DNA of 64,000 nucleotides from CAZHCA01 sp964530825 (GTDB lineage: Bacteria; Bacteroidota; Bacteroidia; Chitinophagales; Saprospiraceae). The DNA lies in assembly GCA_964530825.1 (NCBI GenBank), contig CAZHCA010000001.1:248001-312000 (forward strand), written 5' to 3'. The first letter of the stretch is position 1. Every line of letters begins with the position of its first letter. The translations under genes and the position numbers were made by a program. Below, one piece after another: positions 16,584 through 24,615 of the stretch. The notes under the pieces were generated by a model, which ran no database searches, was not told where the DNA came from, and saw only the letters and a list, made by a program, of their open reading frames with translations.

Positions 16584-18485
16584 ATGATTACCATACAAGA
16601 AGAGTTAGAACGCGTACGGGAATTGCTGTTGCTGGAAAAAGAAGAGGACTTCGAACAGTTTCGTCGCCTGGTGCAGAGTTTGCCGCTCGCCCAGCGTCAG
16701 CAGAAGGGACTCACTTGGTATCCCGTCGATATTATCAAAAAAGGTTATACCTACGGGGATCGGGCCTACGTGACCGTCTACCGCGAGGGCGCCGACCAAT
16801 TGGAGCATCAGTTTCGTGCCGGCAAGACCGTCCGGTTGTTTACCCTTCAGCCCGATGTGCGCAATGCTGACCGCAACGGGGTAATTCACTATATCGACAA
16901 AAACAAGATGAAGATCATCCTCGGTGCCCAGGATTTACCCCATTGGCTTGGCTTGGGTATGATCGGGGTGGATCTGATGTTCGACGAGACGACCTACCTG
17001 GAGATGGAAAAAGCCATGCAGAAGGTAATCGGTGCCAAGCAAGGCCGGTTAGCAGAGCTGAGGCGGATCCTACTGGGAGAACAGGCGCCCCGCTACCGCC
17101 CGGTTAAGAAACCGGTACAATTACCGGAACTCAATCCGTCGCAAAACCATGCGGTCAATGAGATATTGGCGGCCCAGGATGTAGCAGTGATTCACGGCCC
17201 GCCGGGTACTGGAAAAACAACTACTCTGGTTCAGGCCGTCAAGGTGCTCAGCGAGCGGGAAGCCAATATCCTGGTAACAGCACCCAGCAATACTGCCGTC
17301 GATTTGCTGACCGAGCGCCTGGCAGAGGTTGGGCTTAGTGTGGTGCGGATCGGCAATATTTCGCGTATCGATGAGCACATCATACGGCATACATTGGAGA
17401 TGCAATTGGCCCAACACCCCGAAAGCAAAAGCATCAAGCGTATTAAGCAGGAGGCTGCCGAGGCGCGGCGCCGGGCCGCACGGTTGTACCGCAAGCGCGG
17501 AAAGGAGGCATACGACGAGCGACGGAAGCTGCGCTGGGAAGCCAATGAACTCAGTGCTTGGGCAAATACTCTGGAAAACCGCCTGATCGATCAAATTCTG
17601 GATGCTGCACAGGTTATCACCTGTACCCTGGTGGGGGCCAATCAGAAAATGCTGGAGAAACGCGCCTTCCAAACCGTTTTTATCGATGAGGCAGCCCAGG
17701 CGTTGGAGCCCGCTAGTTGGATACCCATCACCAAAGCTTCTAAAGTTGTTTTGACCGGCGATCCGTTTCAGTTGCCGCCAACGGTTAAATCGCGCGAGGC
17801 CCAAAAGGGCGGCTTTAGCGTTACTCTGATCGAGAAGTGTATACAGCGCATGGACCGCGTCAGCCTGCTCAACGTGCAATACCGCATGCATCGCGATATT
17901 ATGAATTTTTCAAACCAGCAATTTTACAATAACGCCCTTGAGGCAGCCCCGGCGGTGCGCGAGCATCGCCTGGCGATTGAGCAGAACCAGCCGGTTTGGT
18001 TTATCGATACCGCCGGCTGCGGATTTGAGGAAAAACTGGAACCCAATTATCAAAGTCGCTACAATCCCGAGGAGTTTCTCATACTGACGGAACATCTCTA
18101 CCAATTGATCAACGCCTATCCGGCAGATAATTTACCCTCCATCGGCATTATTTCTCCCTACCGTGAGCAGGTGCAATACATGACCGAGACCATACAGGAT
18201 GACCCGGTGCTAGCAGGCTTACCTTTGACGGTAAAAACCATCGACGGATTCCAGGGTCAGGAACGGGATGTGATCTATATCTCGCTGGTGCGTTCGAACC
18301 GTAAGGGCGAGATTGGCTTTCTGAATGATTATCGGCGAATGAATGTGGCCATGACCCGGGCCCGCAAACAACTCGTAATTGTGGGTGACTCAGCAACCAT
18401 TGGTGGATCGCCTTTCTACCAGGCGTTTCTTGCATATTGTGAGCGCTCAGGGGAATACCAGACGGCGTGGGCGTACATGAAATAG
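16584..18485 (+). CDS. Superfamily 1 helicase, IGHMBP2/UPF1-like
   Basis: A 633-residue SF1B helicase. An N-terminal OB-like/stalk region (1-180) precedes the motor: Walker A IHGPPGTGKTTT (205-212 core), Walker B FIDEAAQALEPASW, motif III GDPFQLPPT, QYRMH, TIDGFQGQERDVIYISLVRSN (motif V) and VAMTRARKQLVIVGD (motif VI). This is the order of IGHMBP2/SMUBP-2 and UPF1 relatives, which move 5' to 3' on RNA or DNA. An arginine-rich helical insert (about 290-335) matches the family stalk. It appears monocistronic and ends before a bidirectional terminator. Confidence 0.92.
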   Translation: MITIQEELERVRELLLLEKEEDFEQFRRLVQSLPLAQRQQKGLTWYPVDIIKKGYTYGDRAYVTVYREGADQLEHQFRAGKTVRLFTLQPDVRNADRNGVIHYIDKNKMKIILGAQDLPHWLGLGMIGVDLMFDETTYLEMEKAMQKVIGAKQGRLAELRRILLGEQAPRYRPVKKPVQLPELNPSQNHAVNEILAAQDVAVIHGPPGTGKTTTLVQAVKVLSEREANILVTAPSNTAVDLLTERLAEVGLSVVRIGNISRIDEHIIRHTLEMQLAQHPESKSIKRIKQEAAEARRRAARLYRKRGKEAYDERRKLRWEANELSAWANTLENRLIDQILDAAQVITCTLVGANQKMLEKRAFQTVFIDEAAQALEPASWIPITKASKVVLTGDPFQLPPTVKSREAQKGGFSVTLIEKCIQRMDRVSLLNVQYRMHRDIMNFSNQQFYNNALEAAPAVREHRLAIEQNQPVWFIDTAGCGFEEKLEPNYQSRYNPEEFLILTEHLYQLINAYPADNLPSIGIISPYREQVQYMTETIQDDPVLAGLPLTVKTIDGFQGQERDVIYISLVRSNRKGEIGFLNDYRRMNVAMTRARKQLVIVGDSATIGGSPFYQAFLAYCERSGEYQTAWAYMK

Positions 18486-18513
18486 CGGAGGCATCAGAGC
18501 AGATCATAGAATG

Positions 18514-18555
18514 ACAAAAGGGGGGCGAAGATTTCCATCGCTCCCTTTTGTTTCG
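18514..18555. terminator. Bidirectional terminator between helicase gene and gldN
   Basis: Near-perfect stem from ACAAAAGGG...GCGA (18514-18528) to TCGCTCCCTTTTGT (18538-18551), flanked by T/A-rich sequence on both strands, between two convergent genes. Confidence 0.7.
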
Positions 18556-18575
18556 ACACTATTGCGGATATAGTA

Positions 18576-19457
18576 CTAGTACGACCACAGGTCATGTTCG
18601 AAGTTGAAGATCTGCCGCTCTAGATTTTCGGCTTCGATGAGCTGATCGATAGGATCGTCGATATAATCCTCGATCCGTAAGTCCTGTACGTTCGACATTT
18701 TATAGATGTAGCTGGAAAAGAAACGCATCTCAAACAGGTCCTCCCAGGACATGGTACTCGCATCGTTGTAAGGGTTGTAGTACCTTTCTTTTGCAAGGGC
18801 TTTGCGCGCTTCAGGGTAATACACCCAGAACATGGGCGATTCGCCGATCACATCACCGCCGTCAGCGCGGATGGGTAGAACGGGCGCAATTCCCAGAATA
18901 CGTACCTGCAGGGTAGACGATTCCTTGTCGAAGAACCAGTCTTCTTTGACGCGAAAGCGCTTTACCGAATTCAGGTCAAGCTCGTTGCGGATTACTTTAA
19001 TTTCGGGCTCGTAGGTTTGCGGATTGAAGGTCTCGATACTGTCGACTTCGGCCCCGATATCTTTAACCACCGAAGTATCGATGGGATTGTCGAACTTTTC
19101 GTCTGAGTAACCAACAATTTCACCGCTGCGTACGGATTCGAGTAGGATCTTGACCAGGGGGCGATTTGGATAAGCGAAAGGAAGATTCATCTTTTCGCGC
19201 ACGTCGATGATGCGCCATACGCGTTTTTTGTAAAAGATATCTGCCTCCCGGATATGATCATATTTGAGTTGCTGGCGCTGGTAAGTGATGGTGGTTTCCA
19301 CAATGTCATCCAGTACTGCCACCTCGTTTTGGCTATTTTCTTCGACCTCCAAGATTTCACCCGACTCTGTGACGAAATTGTCCGGTTGTTGGGCGTTGAG
19401 GGTAGTGACCAGGCAAAGAATTAGCCCCAGACCAACGTATTTTGAAATGATGTTCAT
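18576..19457 (-). CDS. gldN: GldN, type IX secretion / gliding motility protein
   Basis: A 293-residue periplasmic component of the type IX secretion system, which with the GldK lipoprotein forms the ring associated with the outer membrane. From the ATG at 19457 there is a clear signal peptide (1-22, ending LNAQ). The body carries family features such as READIFYKKRVWRIIDVREKMNLPF, ESPMFWVYYPEARKALA and SWEDLFEMRFFSSYIYK. It is the last gene of the minus-strand porP-gldK-gldL-gldM-gldN series, 95 nt after gldM, and a terminator lies downstream. A longer frame starting at 19496 lacks family similarity. Confidence 0.95.
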   Translation of the reverse strand: MNIISKYVGLGLILCLVTTLNAQQPDNFVTESGEILEVEENSQNEVAVLDDIVETTITYQRQQLKYDHIREADIFYKKRVWRIIDVREKMNLPFAYPNRPLVKILLESVRSGEIVGYSDEKFDNPIDTSVVKDIGAEVDSIETFNPQTYEPEIKVIRNELDLNSVKRFRVKEDWFFDKESSTLQVRILGIAPVLPIRADGGDVIGESPMFWVYYPEARKALAKERYYNPYNDASTMSWEDLFEMRFFSSYIYKMSNVQDLRIEDYIDDPIDQLIEAENLERQIFNFEHDLWSY

Positions 19458-19552
19458 GATACCAACTTTTTTTCCTTCGAGTTTAAAGAGGTGCAATATT
19501 GCAATTGGTTAACGGTCAAACCACCTGCTCTATTACACCTCTTCAGCGGATT

Positions 19553-21190
19553 TTATCGAATATTAAAGACCATCGGATTGATCTTCCGCGTTACGGCATC
19601 GCCAGGGCATTTAGCGCGTACGTTGTTGAAGTAGTACGTGTCGCCGGGCTTGGCTCTGTTGACCAGCGCGCGCGCTTGGTTGTTGTATCGGGCGCCAGGA
19701 TTGGTCACGCGTACCGGGTCTTGCCGGGCTGCCGAGTATACCAGCTCGAAGCCGGAGATGTTACAGCGAGCGTCGAAATCGAAGCCGTCGAGTACTGCAA
19801 TAACTCCGTCCTGCGCTTTGAAGGCACCGTTACCCAGATCGCCGCCCGAGCTGGTACCCCCTAACTTAGCTACCGGATCGGGAATGCGCTTTACGCGAAA
19901 CTCGAACGAGGTAGGAGACAGTCCACCGCCGGAAACGATCACATTAGAAGTGCCGGGTTGGTTTACCGTAACGTTGTATTTTCCGGTACCGCCGCCGGAG
20001 CGGGACAGGCTAATGCCTCCGCCGTTACCACTCACGCGCAGATCGTTGGATGAAACGCCGGCTGCCGATACAGTAATCGGATTGGTTACGCCGATGTAGA
20101 ACACGTTCATCTTGTCGGCCGAAACAGCTACCGAGCGTCGGCCCACCTCATAAGTGTAGGTGCCATCGCCCTCTGTCGTCTCTCCAGTAAGTGGGTTGGT
20201 GACTTCGGCCTTCAGGTTAAGGGTTTTCTTGCCGGTGCTGGTCGACGTGTTGGTGTATTTTGCCTTACCGTCATCCCCTACTTCCAAGCGTTGTCCGTTC
20301 ACGAACAGTTTGATGTCGTTCGGATTAATTTGCGAGCTGTAGGAACCGACGGAAATTTCGGCATTAAAAGGTTCACCAGCAATGACGTAGGCTTTCTCGG
20401 CTTGCACCACCGGGAAGAAGGCATCAAACTCAATGGTACGGCCGCCAGCCAGCTCGGCCATATTATTAACCAGAGCTGCTTCCGACGATTTGGCGTTGGA
20501 TTCCATCTGGCTCAGCAAAGGAAGAACGGCTGCCAGGGGCAGTTGACGGAATTTGTAATCTTCCCAACTGTTGCGGTCTTTTTGCTCGCGCCAGGTCTGG
20601 TCGTCGATTTCCAGAGGCAAGTTGTTACCAATATTTTGAATGCGGTTCTGAATCTCGGTTTCCGAAAGGCCGAACTCTTGGCCATAATCGTTGAGCAAAG
20701 TGGTAAACGAAGTGATCAACCGGTCGCGTGTTTCTTCGATTTTAGCTTTTAGCTCGGCACCCTTGCCTTCATCGACCAGTAGCCGCGTGGTGATATCTTT
20801 GTTCTTCTTCCCTTTGGGTACTTCTTTGCCGTGGTCAATGATGTAATCTTCCTCGTTGACCTGACCGTCACGATTACCTCCAGCATCGATGAGCTCGTCG
20901 CGAAGCTGGTCGACGTAGCTATTGAATTCTTTTACGGTCTGTCTGACTTCATCTACCGCCGGTTCAATGGGGCGGTATTTTGCTTTGGACTCATCGCTGA
21001 GCAGGTCTTTCAGGCCTTTTTCCGTTTGGGCCAGCTGGCCTTCAACGGTCTTGATACTTTCCTTATTACCCTTGTCGAGGGCGAAGAAAGCGTTCATCAC
21101 CTCGGCAGAGACGTTCAGGGCCAGCATGGCCGTGAGTACCAGGTACATCAGGTTGATCATCAGCTGCCGGGGTTCCTTAGGTATCGACAT
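19553..21190 (-). CDS. gldM: GldM, type IX secretion motor subunit
   Basis: A 545-residue inner-membrane protein that with GldL forms the proton-driven motor of type IX secretion and gliding. The N-terminus MSIPKEPRQLMINLMYLVLTAMLALNVSAEV is strongly conserved in the family: a conserved arginine (R8) and a single TM helix (about 11-30). The rest is periplasmic: a helical domain (about 35-230), then beta-rich domains with Gly/Ser-rich strands and a C-terminal domain (about 460-545) expected to contact GldK/GldN. It starts 45 nt after the gldL stop. Confidence 0.96.
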   Translation of the reverse strand: MSIPKEPRQLMINLMYLVLTAMLALNVSAEVMNAFFALDKGNKESIKTVEGQLAQTEKGLKDLLSDESKAKYRPIEPAVDEVRQTVKEFNSYVDQLRDELIDAGGNRDGQVNEEDYIIDHGKEVPKGKKNKDITTRLLVDEGKGAELKAKIEETRDRLITSFTTLLNDYGQEFGLSETEIQNRIQNIGNNLPLEIDDQTWREQKDRNSWEDYKFRQLPLAAVLPLLSQMESNAKSSEAALVNNMAELAGGRTIEFDAFFPVVQAEKAYVIAGEPFNAEISVGSYSSQINPNDIKLFVNGQRLEVGDDGKAKYTNTSTSTGKKTLNLKAEVTNPLTGETTEGDGTYTYEVGRRSVAVSADKMNVFYIGVTNPITVSAAGVSSNDLRVSGNGGGISLSRSGGGTGKYNVTVNQPGTSNVIVSGGGLSPTSFEFRVKRIPDPVAKLGGTSSGGDLGNGAFKAQDGVIAVLDGFDFDARCNISGFELVYSAARQDPVRVTNPGARYNNQARALVNRAKPGDTYYFNNVRAKCPGDAVTRKINPMVFNIR

Positions 21191-21235
21191 GGTTGTGTAC
21201 TTTTTTGGTTTTGGAAAAAAGGACCACCGGATGGT

Positions 21236-21847
21236 CTATCCCTGTCGCACATTAGACATGGCAGAGATAATGTTGCCGTACACACTGTTCAGGTTGCTGT
21301 ACGTATTGTTTAGTTGGCCGATGTTCTGATTCAAGGTTGACAATTGGTCTTTGTAAACTTTGGTTTCCTCCAGGGAGTCGGCCAGGTCGGCCATGGCTTC
21401 GTTCAGCTTCGAGTAGAAGTTAGACATGGCTTTGATCTGGTGGCTGGTACCGGAGAAGTCTACCTCTTGAAGCGCTTTCAATGACCCCAGGCTTTTAGAC
21501 ATACTTTGCAGCTCGGAAAGCATGCCGCCCAGCTGCTGCTCGACCACTTCGCCGTTGAGACCGGGTTGCTGAGTTCCGGTAACCGGGCCGGCAGTAAGGG
21601 GCTGAATAGGTGCCTTGTAGCTATCCAGACCGGGATAGAGTTTTTCCCAGTAATAGTCTTTGTCCGGGCCGATAATACCCAGGAAGGCAAAAATAAAAGC
21701 CTCGGTAAACATACCGACCATCAGCATTTCGTTAGCGCCTTCCCAAGAAAGAATTTTAAACAGGGCGCCCAACAGTACGACGGCTGCACCCAATCCGATA
21801 AGAAGATTTTTAAGGTACTTAAAGCCTTTGGATTTCAAAAAGCTCAT
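21236..21847 (-). CDS. gldL: GldL, type IX secretion motor subunit
   Basis: A 203-residue inner-membrane partner of GldM. From the ATG at 21847 (MSFLKSKGFKYLKN, the usual GldL start) there are two TM helices, about 14-32 and 40-60. The second contains E49 in GMFTEAFIFAF, which by position corresponds to the functionally important membrane glutamate of Flavobacterium GldL. The cytoplasmic tail (about 65-203) is helical and rich in Ser/Gln/Leu, with coiled-coil character. The frame is open to 22033, but that extension crosses a long palindrome and has no family-like sequence, so it is not coding. Confidence 0.95.
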   Translation of the reverse strand: MSFLKSKGFKYLKNLLIGLGAAVVLLGALFKILSWEGANEMLMVGMFTEAFIFAFLGIIGPDKDYYWEKLYPGLDSYKAPIQPLTAGPVTGTQQPGLNGEVVEQQLGGMLSELQSMSKSLGSLKALQEVDFSGTSHQIKAMSNFYSKLNEAMADLADSLEETKVYKDQLSTLNQNIGQLNNTYSNLNSVYGNIISAMSNVRQG

Positions 21848-22008
21848 TGTGCTTGTCTTTAAAGATAGGTTAGAAAATGAATGAATGTACATCTGGGGGG
21901 GAACCCCAATTAAATAATGGTATTCGGTAAAAAAGTTACACGCCCGAATAAAAAAATCAGGCTCTAATTTTGCCGGACACCCTGCACCAAATCCCATAAC
22001 CAAAAATG

Positions 22009-22046
22009 AAATAAGGATATTGTGTCGCGACACAATATCCTTATTT
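22009..22046. repeat. Perfect 38-bp palindrome between gldK and gldL
   Basis: Two adjoining 19-base arms with no spacer: the left arm is AAATAAGGATATTGTGTCG, and the right arm (22028-22046) is its exact reverse complement. It lies 24 nt after the gldK stop and about 160 nt before the gldL start. As RNA it folds to a stable stem with a tiny loop, followed on the gldK-sense strand by CATTTTTGG. It could be an attenuating terminator or a dimeric protein-binding site. Confidence 0.85.
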
Positions 22047-22069
22047 TATTCGAATGGCCGGTTTTTCGC

Positions 22070-23332
22070 CTAGAAATCGTTGATCGAACGGCCGAGGAAG
22101 GTCAGCGCGCAGCGGAAGCCGATATACGACTTGGTCGTATCCTGGTACTCCGAGGAGCGCGTGCCGGTCTGAAGGAAATACATGACATCTTTCCAGGAAC
22201 CGCCCCGCACTACCTTGCGCTTGAAGGCTTCTGGGTCGTCGTCTTTAGCATCGTAGCGGAAGTCTGGATTAAGGTCGTGTAAAAAGGCGTAGGAGTTTTC
22301 GTGGTAAGCCGAAAGGGTCCATTCCGCAACATTGCCCGACATATTGTACAGTCCGTAATCATTGGGAAAATAGGCATCGGCCTGTACGGTATACATACCG
22401 CCGTCTTCGGGATAATTACCGCGACCGGGTTTGAAGTTGGCCAGCAGGCAGCCCTTGGCATTGCGCACGTAGGGTCCGCCCCAAGGATAGGGCGCCAAAT
22501 CGTGGCCGCCGCGGGCGGCATACTCCCACTGGTGTTCGGTAGGCAGGGTGAAGTCTTCGGTGTTAACCCCGTCTTTACGGGTGGATTGGTATTGATTCCA
22601 AAGGGAAGTACGCCAATAGCAGAAGGCGCGGGCCATATGCCAGTCGGTACCGACGACCGGATAATCGTCGAAGGCGGGGTGCCAGAAATAGTTCCGGGCC
22701 ATAGGCTCATTGTAGGAGTAAGAAAAGTCGCGAATCCATACTAAGGTATCTGGGTAAATGTTGACCTTTTTACGGTTGATGTAGGTACTGCGGGGGATCT
22801 CAAAGCCATTTTCGTCGACACCCGGACTTTGGGCGGCCTTAGTCCAGTCGAACCACTGGTATTCGAACACCAACTTGCCTTTATCGAGCTCTTTGCGGCC
22901 GGCGAAGCGATCGTCGCCCTGCAAGAAGAGGTCGTAAAGTTCATCCGACTCCCAGTCAATTTCCAACTCCCAGTCAATACTTTGGTTACCTTCGTCGTCC
23001 TCTTTGAAGTGCCCGAGGTAGTCGTGGGCCAGGGAGTCCCGTACCCAGTAGACGAATTGACGGTACTCGTTATTAGTTATTTCGGTTTCGTCCATGTAAA
23101 AACCCTGAATAGAAATGGTTTTGGGACGTTGGACGAAGGTGTTGCTCACGTCTTGATCGCTGGGACCGATAATCAACGTCCCGGAAGGAATGTAGACCAT
23201 ACCGTAAGGGTTGATTCCTTTCCAGGAGGGGCGCTTTAGTACCCCTGTTAATTCACCCGTCTCGCGGCTCCCGCAAGACGCCACAGTAAATACGACCAGC
23301 AGAGCCAGTACAAGCTTGAGTAAGTTTTTCAT
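22070..23332 (-). CDS. gldK: GldK, type IX secretion lipoprotein (formylglycine-generating-enzyme-like domain)
   Basis: A 420-residue outer-membrane-associated lipoprotein that forms the periplasmic ring of the type IX system with GldN. The signal ends VFTVASC, giving lipid-attachment C20. The SUMF1/FGE-sulfatase-type fold covers about 50-415 (GMVYIPSGTLIIG, ETEITNNEYRQFVYW, LPTEHQWEYAARGG, NVAEWTLSAYH, VVRGGSW, GFRCALTF). The fold is structural in GldK rather than enzymatic. ATG 23332 is chosen for its signal sequence. A -7 box lies 51 nt upstream, so gldK may have a promoter separate from porP. Confidence 0.96.
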   Translation of the reverse strand: MKNLLKLVLALLVVFTVASCGSRETGELTGVLKRPSWKGINPYGMVYIPSGTLIIGPSDQDVSNTFVQRPKTISIQGFYMDETEITNNEYRQFVYWVRDSLAHDYLGHFKEDDEGNQSIDWELEIDWESDELYDLFLQGDDRFAGRKELDKGKLVFEYQWFDWTKAAQSPGVDENGFEIPRSTYINRKKVNIYPDTLVWIRDFSYSYNEPMARNYFWHPAFDDYPVVGTDWHMARAFCYWRTSLWNQYQSTRKDGVNTEDFTLPTEHQWEYAARGGHDLAPYPWGGPYVRNAKGCLLANFKPGRGNYPEDGGMYTVQADAYFPNDYGLYNMSGNVAEWTLSAYHENSYAFLHDLNPDFRYDAKDDDPEAFKRKVVRGGSWKDVMYFLQTGTRSSEYQDTTKSYIGFRCALTFLGRSINDF

Positions 23333-23382
23333 CTTAACACCCGAGTTTTCCTTCAGATTAATGTAATGACCGTAGAACGATG

Positions 23383-23390
23383 CAAATATA
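23383..23390 (-). promoter_or_regulatory. Putative -7 promoter box for gldK
   Basis: The minus strand reads TATATTTG, matching TAnnTTTG, 51 nt upstream of the gldK ATG. A TTTC tetramer lies about 20 nt further upstream, one base off the TTTG -33 motif. Confidence 0.5.
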
Positions 23391-23502
23391 GAATTATCCT
23401 CAACACGAGGGAAAGCACTTCGGAGCACATCGCTCACTCCGATTTAACGCAAGGAAAAAGCATTTAATGCCTCAGTCTAAAAAAAATTGGAAGAAAATCT
23501 AT

Positions 23503-24471
23503 CTACAGCGCCCTGGGATTGTAGATAATATTGGGCGGACGACCGGCGCCGATTCGCTTGTTGAGATTGTAGTTAAGCATGATCTCATGCGAACCGTCAT
23601 TGACCAATTGTAGGTCGGAAAGACCGAGGTCGTGCGCGTACCCGAGCGTGATGTTTTCACTGATTTTCAACCCACCGATGATGCCTAGCGCATCGATCGT
23701 TTCAGAACTGTATCCTCTAAACGTGGCCCCTACAAAGATATTGTTGTTGTATTGGACTAAAAGTGAGAGGTCGGTTTGGGTCTGGGTAAGGTCAGAGCGC
23801 ACCATAAAAGAAGGCTGCAATTGGATGCTGCCGGTAATGTCAAAGTAAGCCCCCCCGTAGACAATGTAATTACGGACTAGTTGATAGGTCAGGTTTTCGA
23901 GCTCTATGCCCGGCTCCGAAAGGTTTTTGGAGGCGACTCCGATCTCCAGCCAGTCGTTTTGATAAAAGGCCCCGGCATCGAAAATCGGCGTACTGCCATT
24001 GATGCTGGTAATCGGTAAAAGTTCATCCTGGTGATTGATCACCGTGCCGTCTTCGTACTCGCCCTGCGGGGTCCGAAGGTCATTTCCATTGAGTCGCAAC
24101 TGCCGAAGCCCGCCCGCTACGCCAATGGAAAGAATACCATCGCCCAATTCCAGCTGATAGTTGTAGGCCAGGGTAAATTGTGTGCCTTGGCGAGCGCCCA
24201 GCTCATCGTTCTCAAAGCTAAGTCCCAGGCCGCCGCGCAAAATGTAGAGGGGCATGTGTACATTAACCTGAGCCGTAGAGGGGTTGCCCTCCAATCCAAC
24301 CCATTGCCCCCGGTATACGCCGGTTAGGCTGAGGGAGTGGTCCAGGCCGGCGTAGGCCGGATTGAAAGCAAATTTATTGAGCATGTACAAACTGTACTGC
24401 GCATTTTGCTGACCGTGCATCGTAACAAGCGTGAAGAAAAAAAATAAAGTGCCTGCAATTATGTGCTTCAT
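23503..24471 (-). CDS. PorP/SprF family type IX secretion membrane protein
   Basis: A 322-residue outer-membrane beta-barrel of the PorP/SprF family, which in the type IX system supports secretion or anchoring of partner cargo and adhesins. Signal peptide 1-20, then the family hallmark QYSLYMLNKFAFNPAYAG directly after cleavage, then alternating amphipathic strands to the end. Its location directly upstream of gldKLMN on the same strand is the arrangement seen for porP in type IX clusters, which favours PorP over an SprF paralogue. The 170-nt gap to gldK contains a promoter candidate. Confidence 0.93.
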   Translation of the reverse strand: MKHIIAGTLFFFFTLVTMHGQQNAQYSLYMLNKFAFNPAYAGLDHSLSLTGVYRGQWVGLEGNPSTAQVNVHMPLYILRGGLGLSFENDELGARQGTQFTLAYNYQLELGDGILSIGVAGGLRQLRLNGNDLRTPQGEYEDGTVINHQDELLPITSINGSTPIFDAGAFYQNDWLEIGVASKNLSEPGIELENLTYQLVRNYIVYGGAYFDITGSIQLQPSFMVRSDLTQTQTDLSLLVQYNNNIFVGATFRGYSSETIDALGIIGGLKISENITLGYAHDLGLSDLQLVNDGSHEIMLNYNLNKRIGAGRPPNIIYNPRAL

Positions 24472-24550
24472 GGATGATATGTAGAACCGTTAAAAGGTAA
24501 AATGCAATAAGTTATATTAATTAAAAATAACGGATTTGTACCGCTATTTC

Positions 24551-24588
24551 AAAAAACCTTTTGTACGCCAGCTTACAGCCCTGGCGTA
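24551..24588 (-). terminator. Intrinsic terminator of the YyaL-like gene
   Basis: Stem TACGCCAG / CTGGCGTA (24564-24571 and 24581-24588). On the minus strand it is followed by CAAAAGGTTTTTTG. It lies between the YyaL-like gene and porP. Confidence 0.65.
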
Positions 24589-24615
24589 AAATCTTTTTTT
24601 TCGGGTGTTTGGCCG

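Noticed and set aside
17121..17891. A 256-codon minus-strand frame opposite the helicase gene
   Set aside because: Antisense to conserved helicase motifs; no family character.
21848..22033. N-terminal extension of GldL
   Set aside because: The extra 62 codons cross the 38-bp palindrome and do not resemble GldL; the ATG at 21847 gives the family start and places the key glutamate at position 49.
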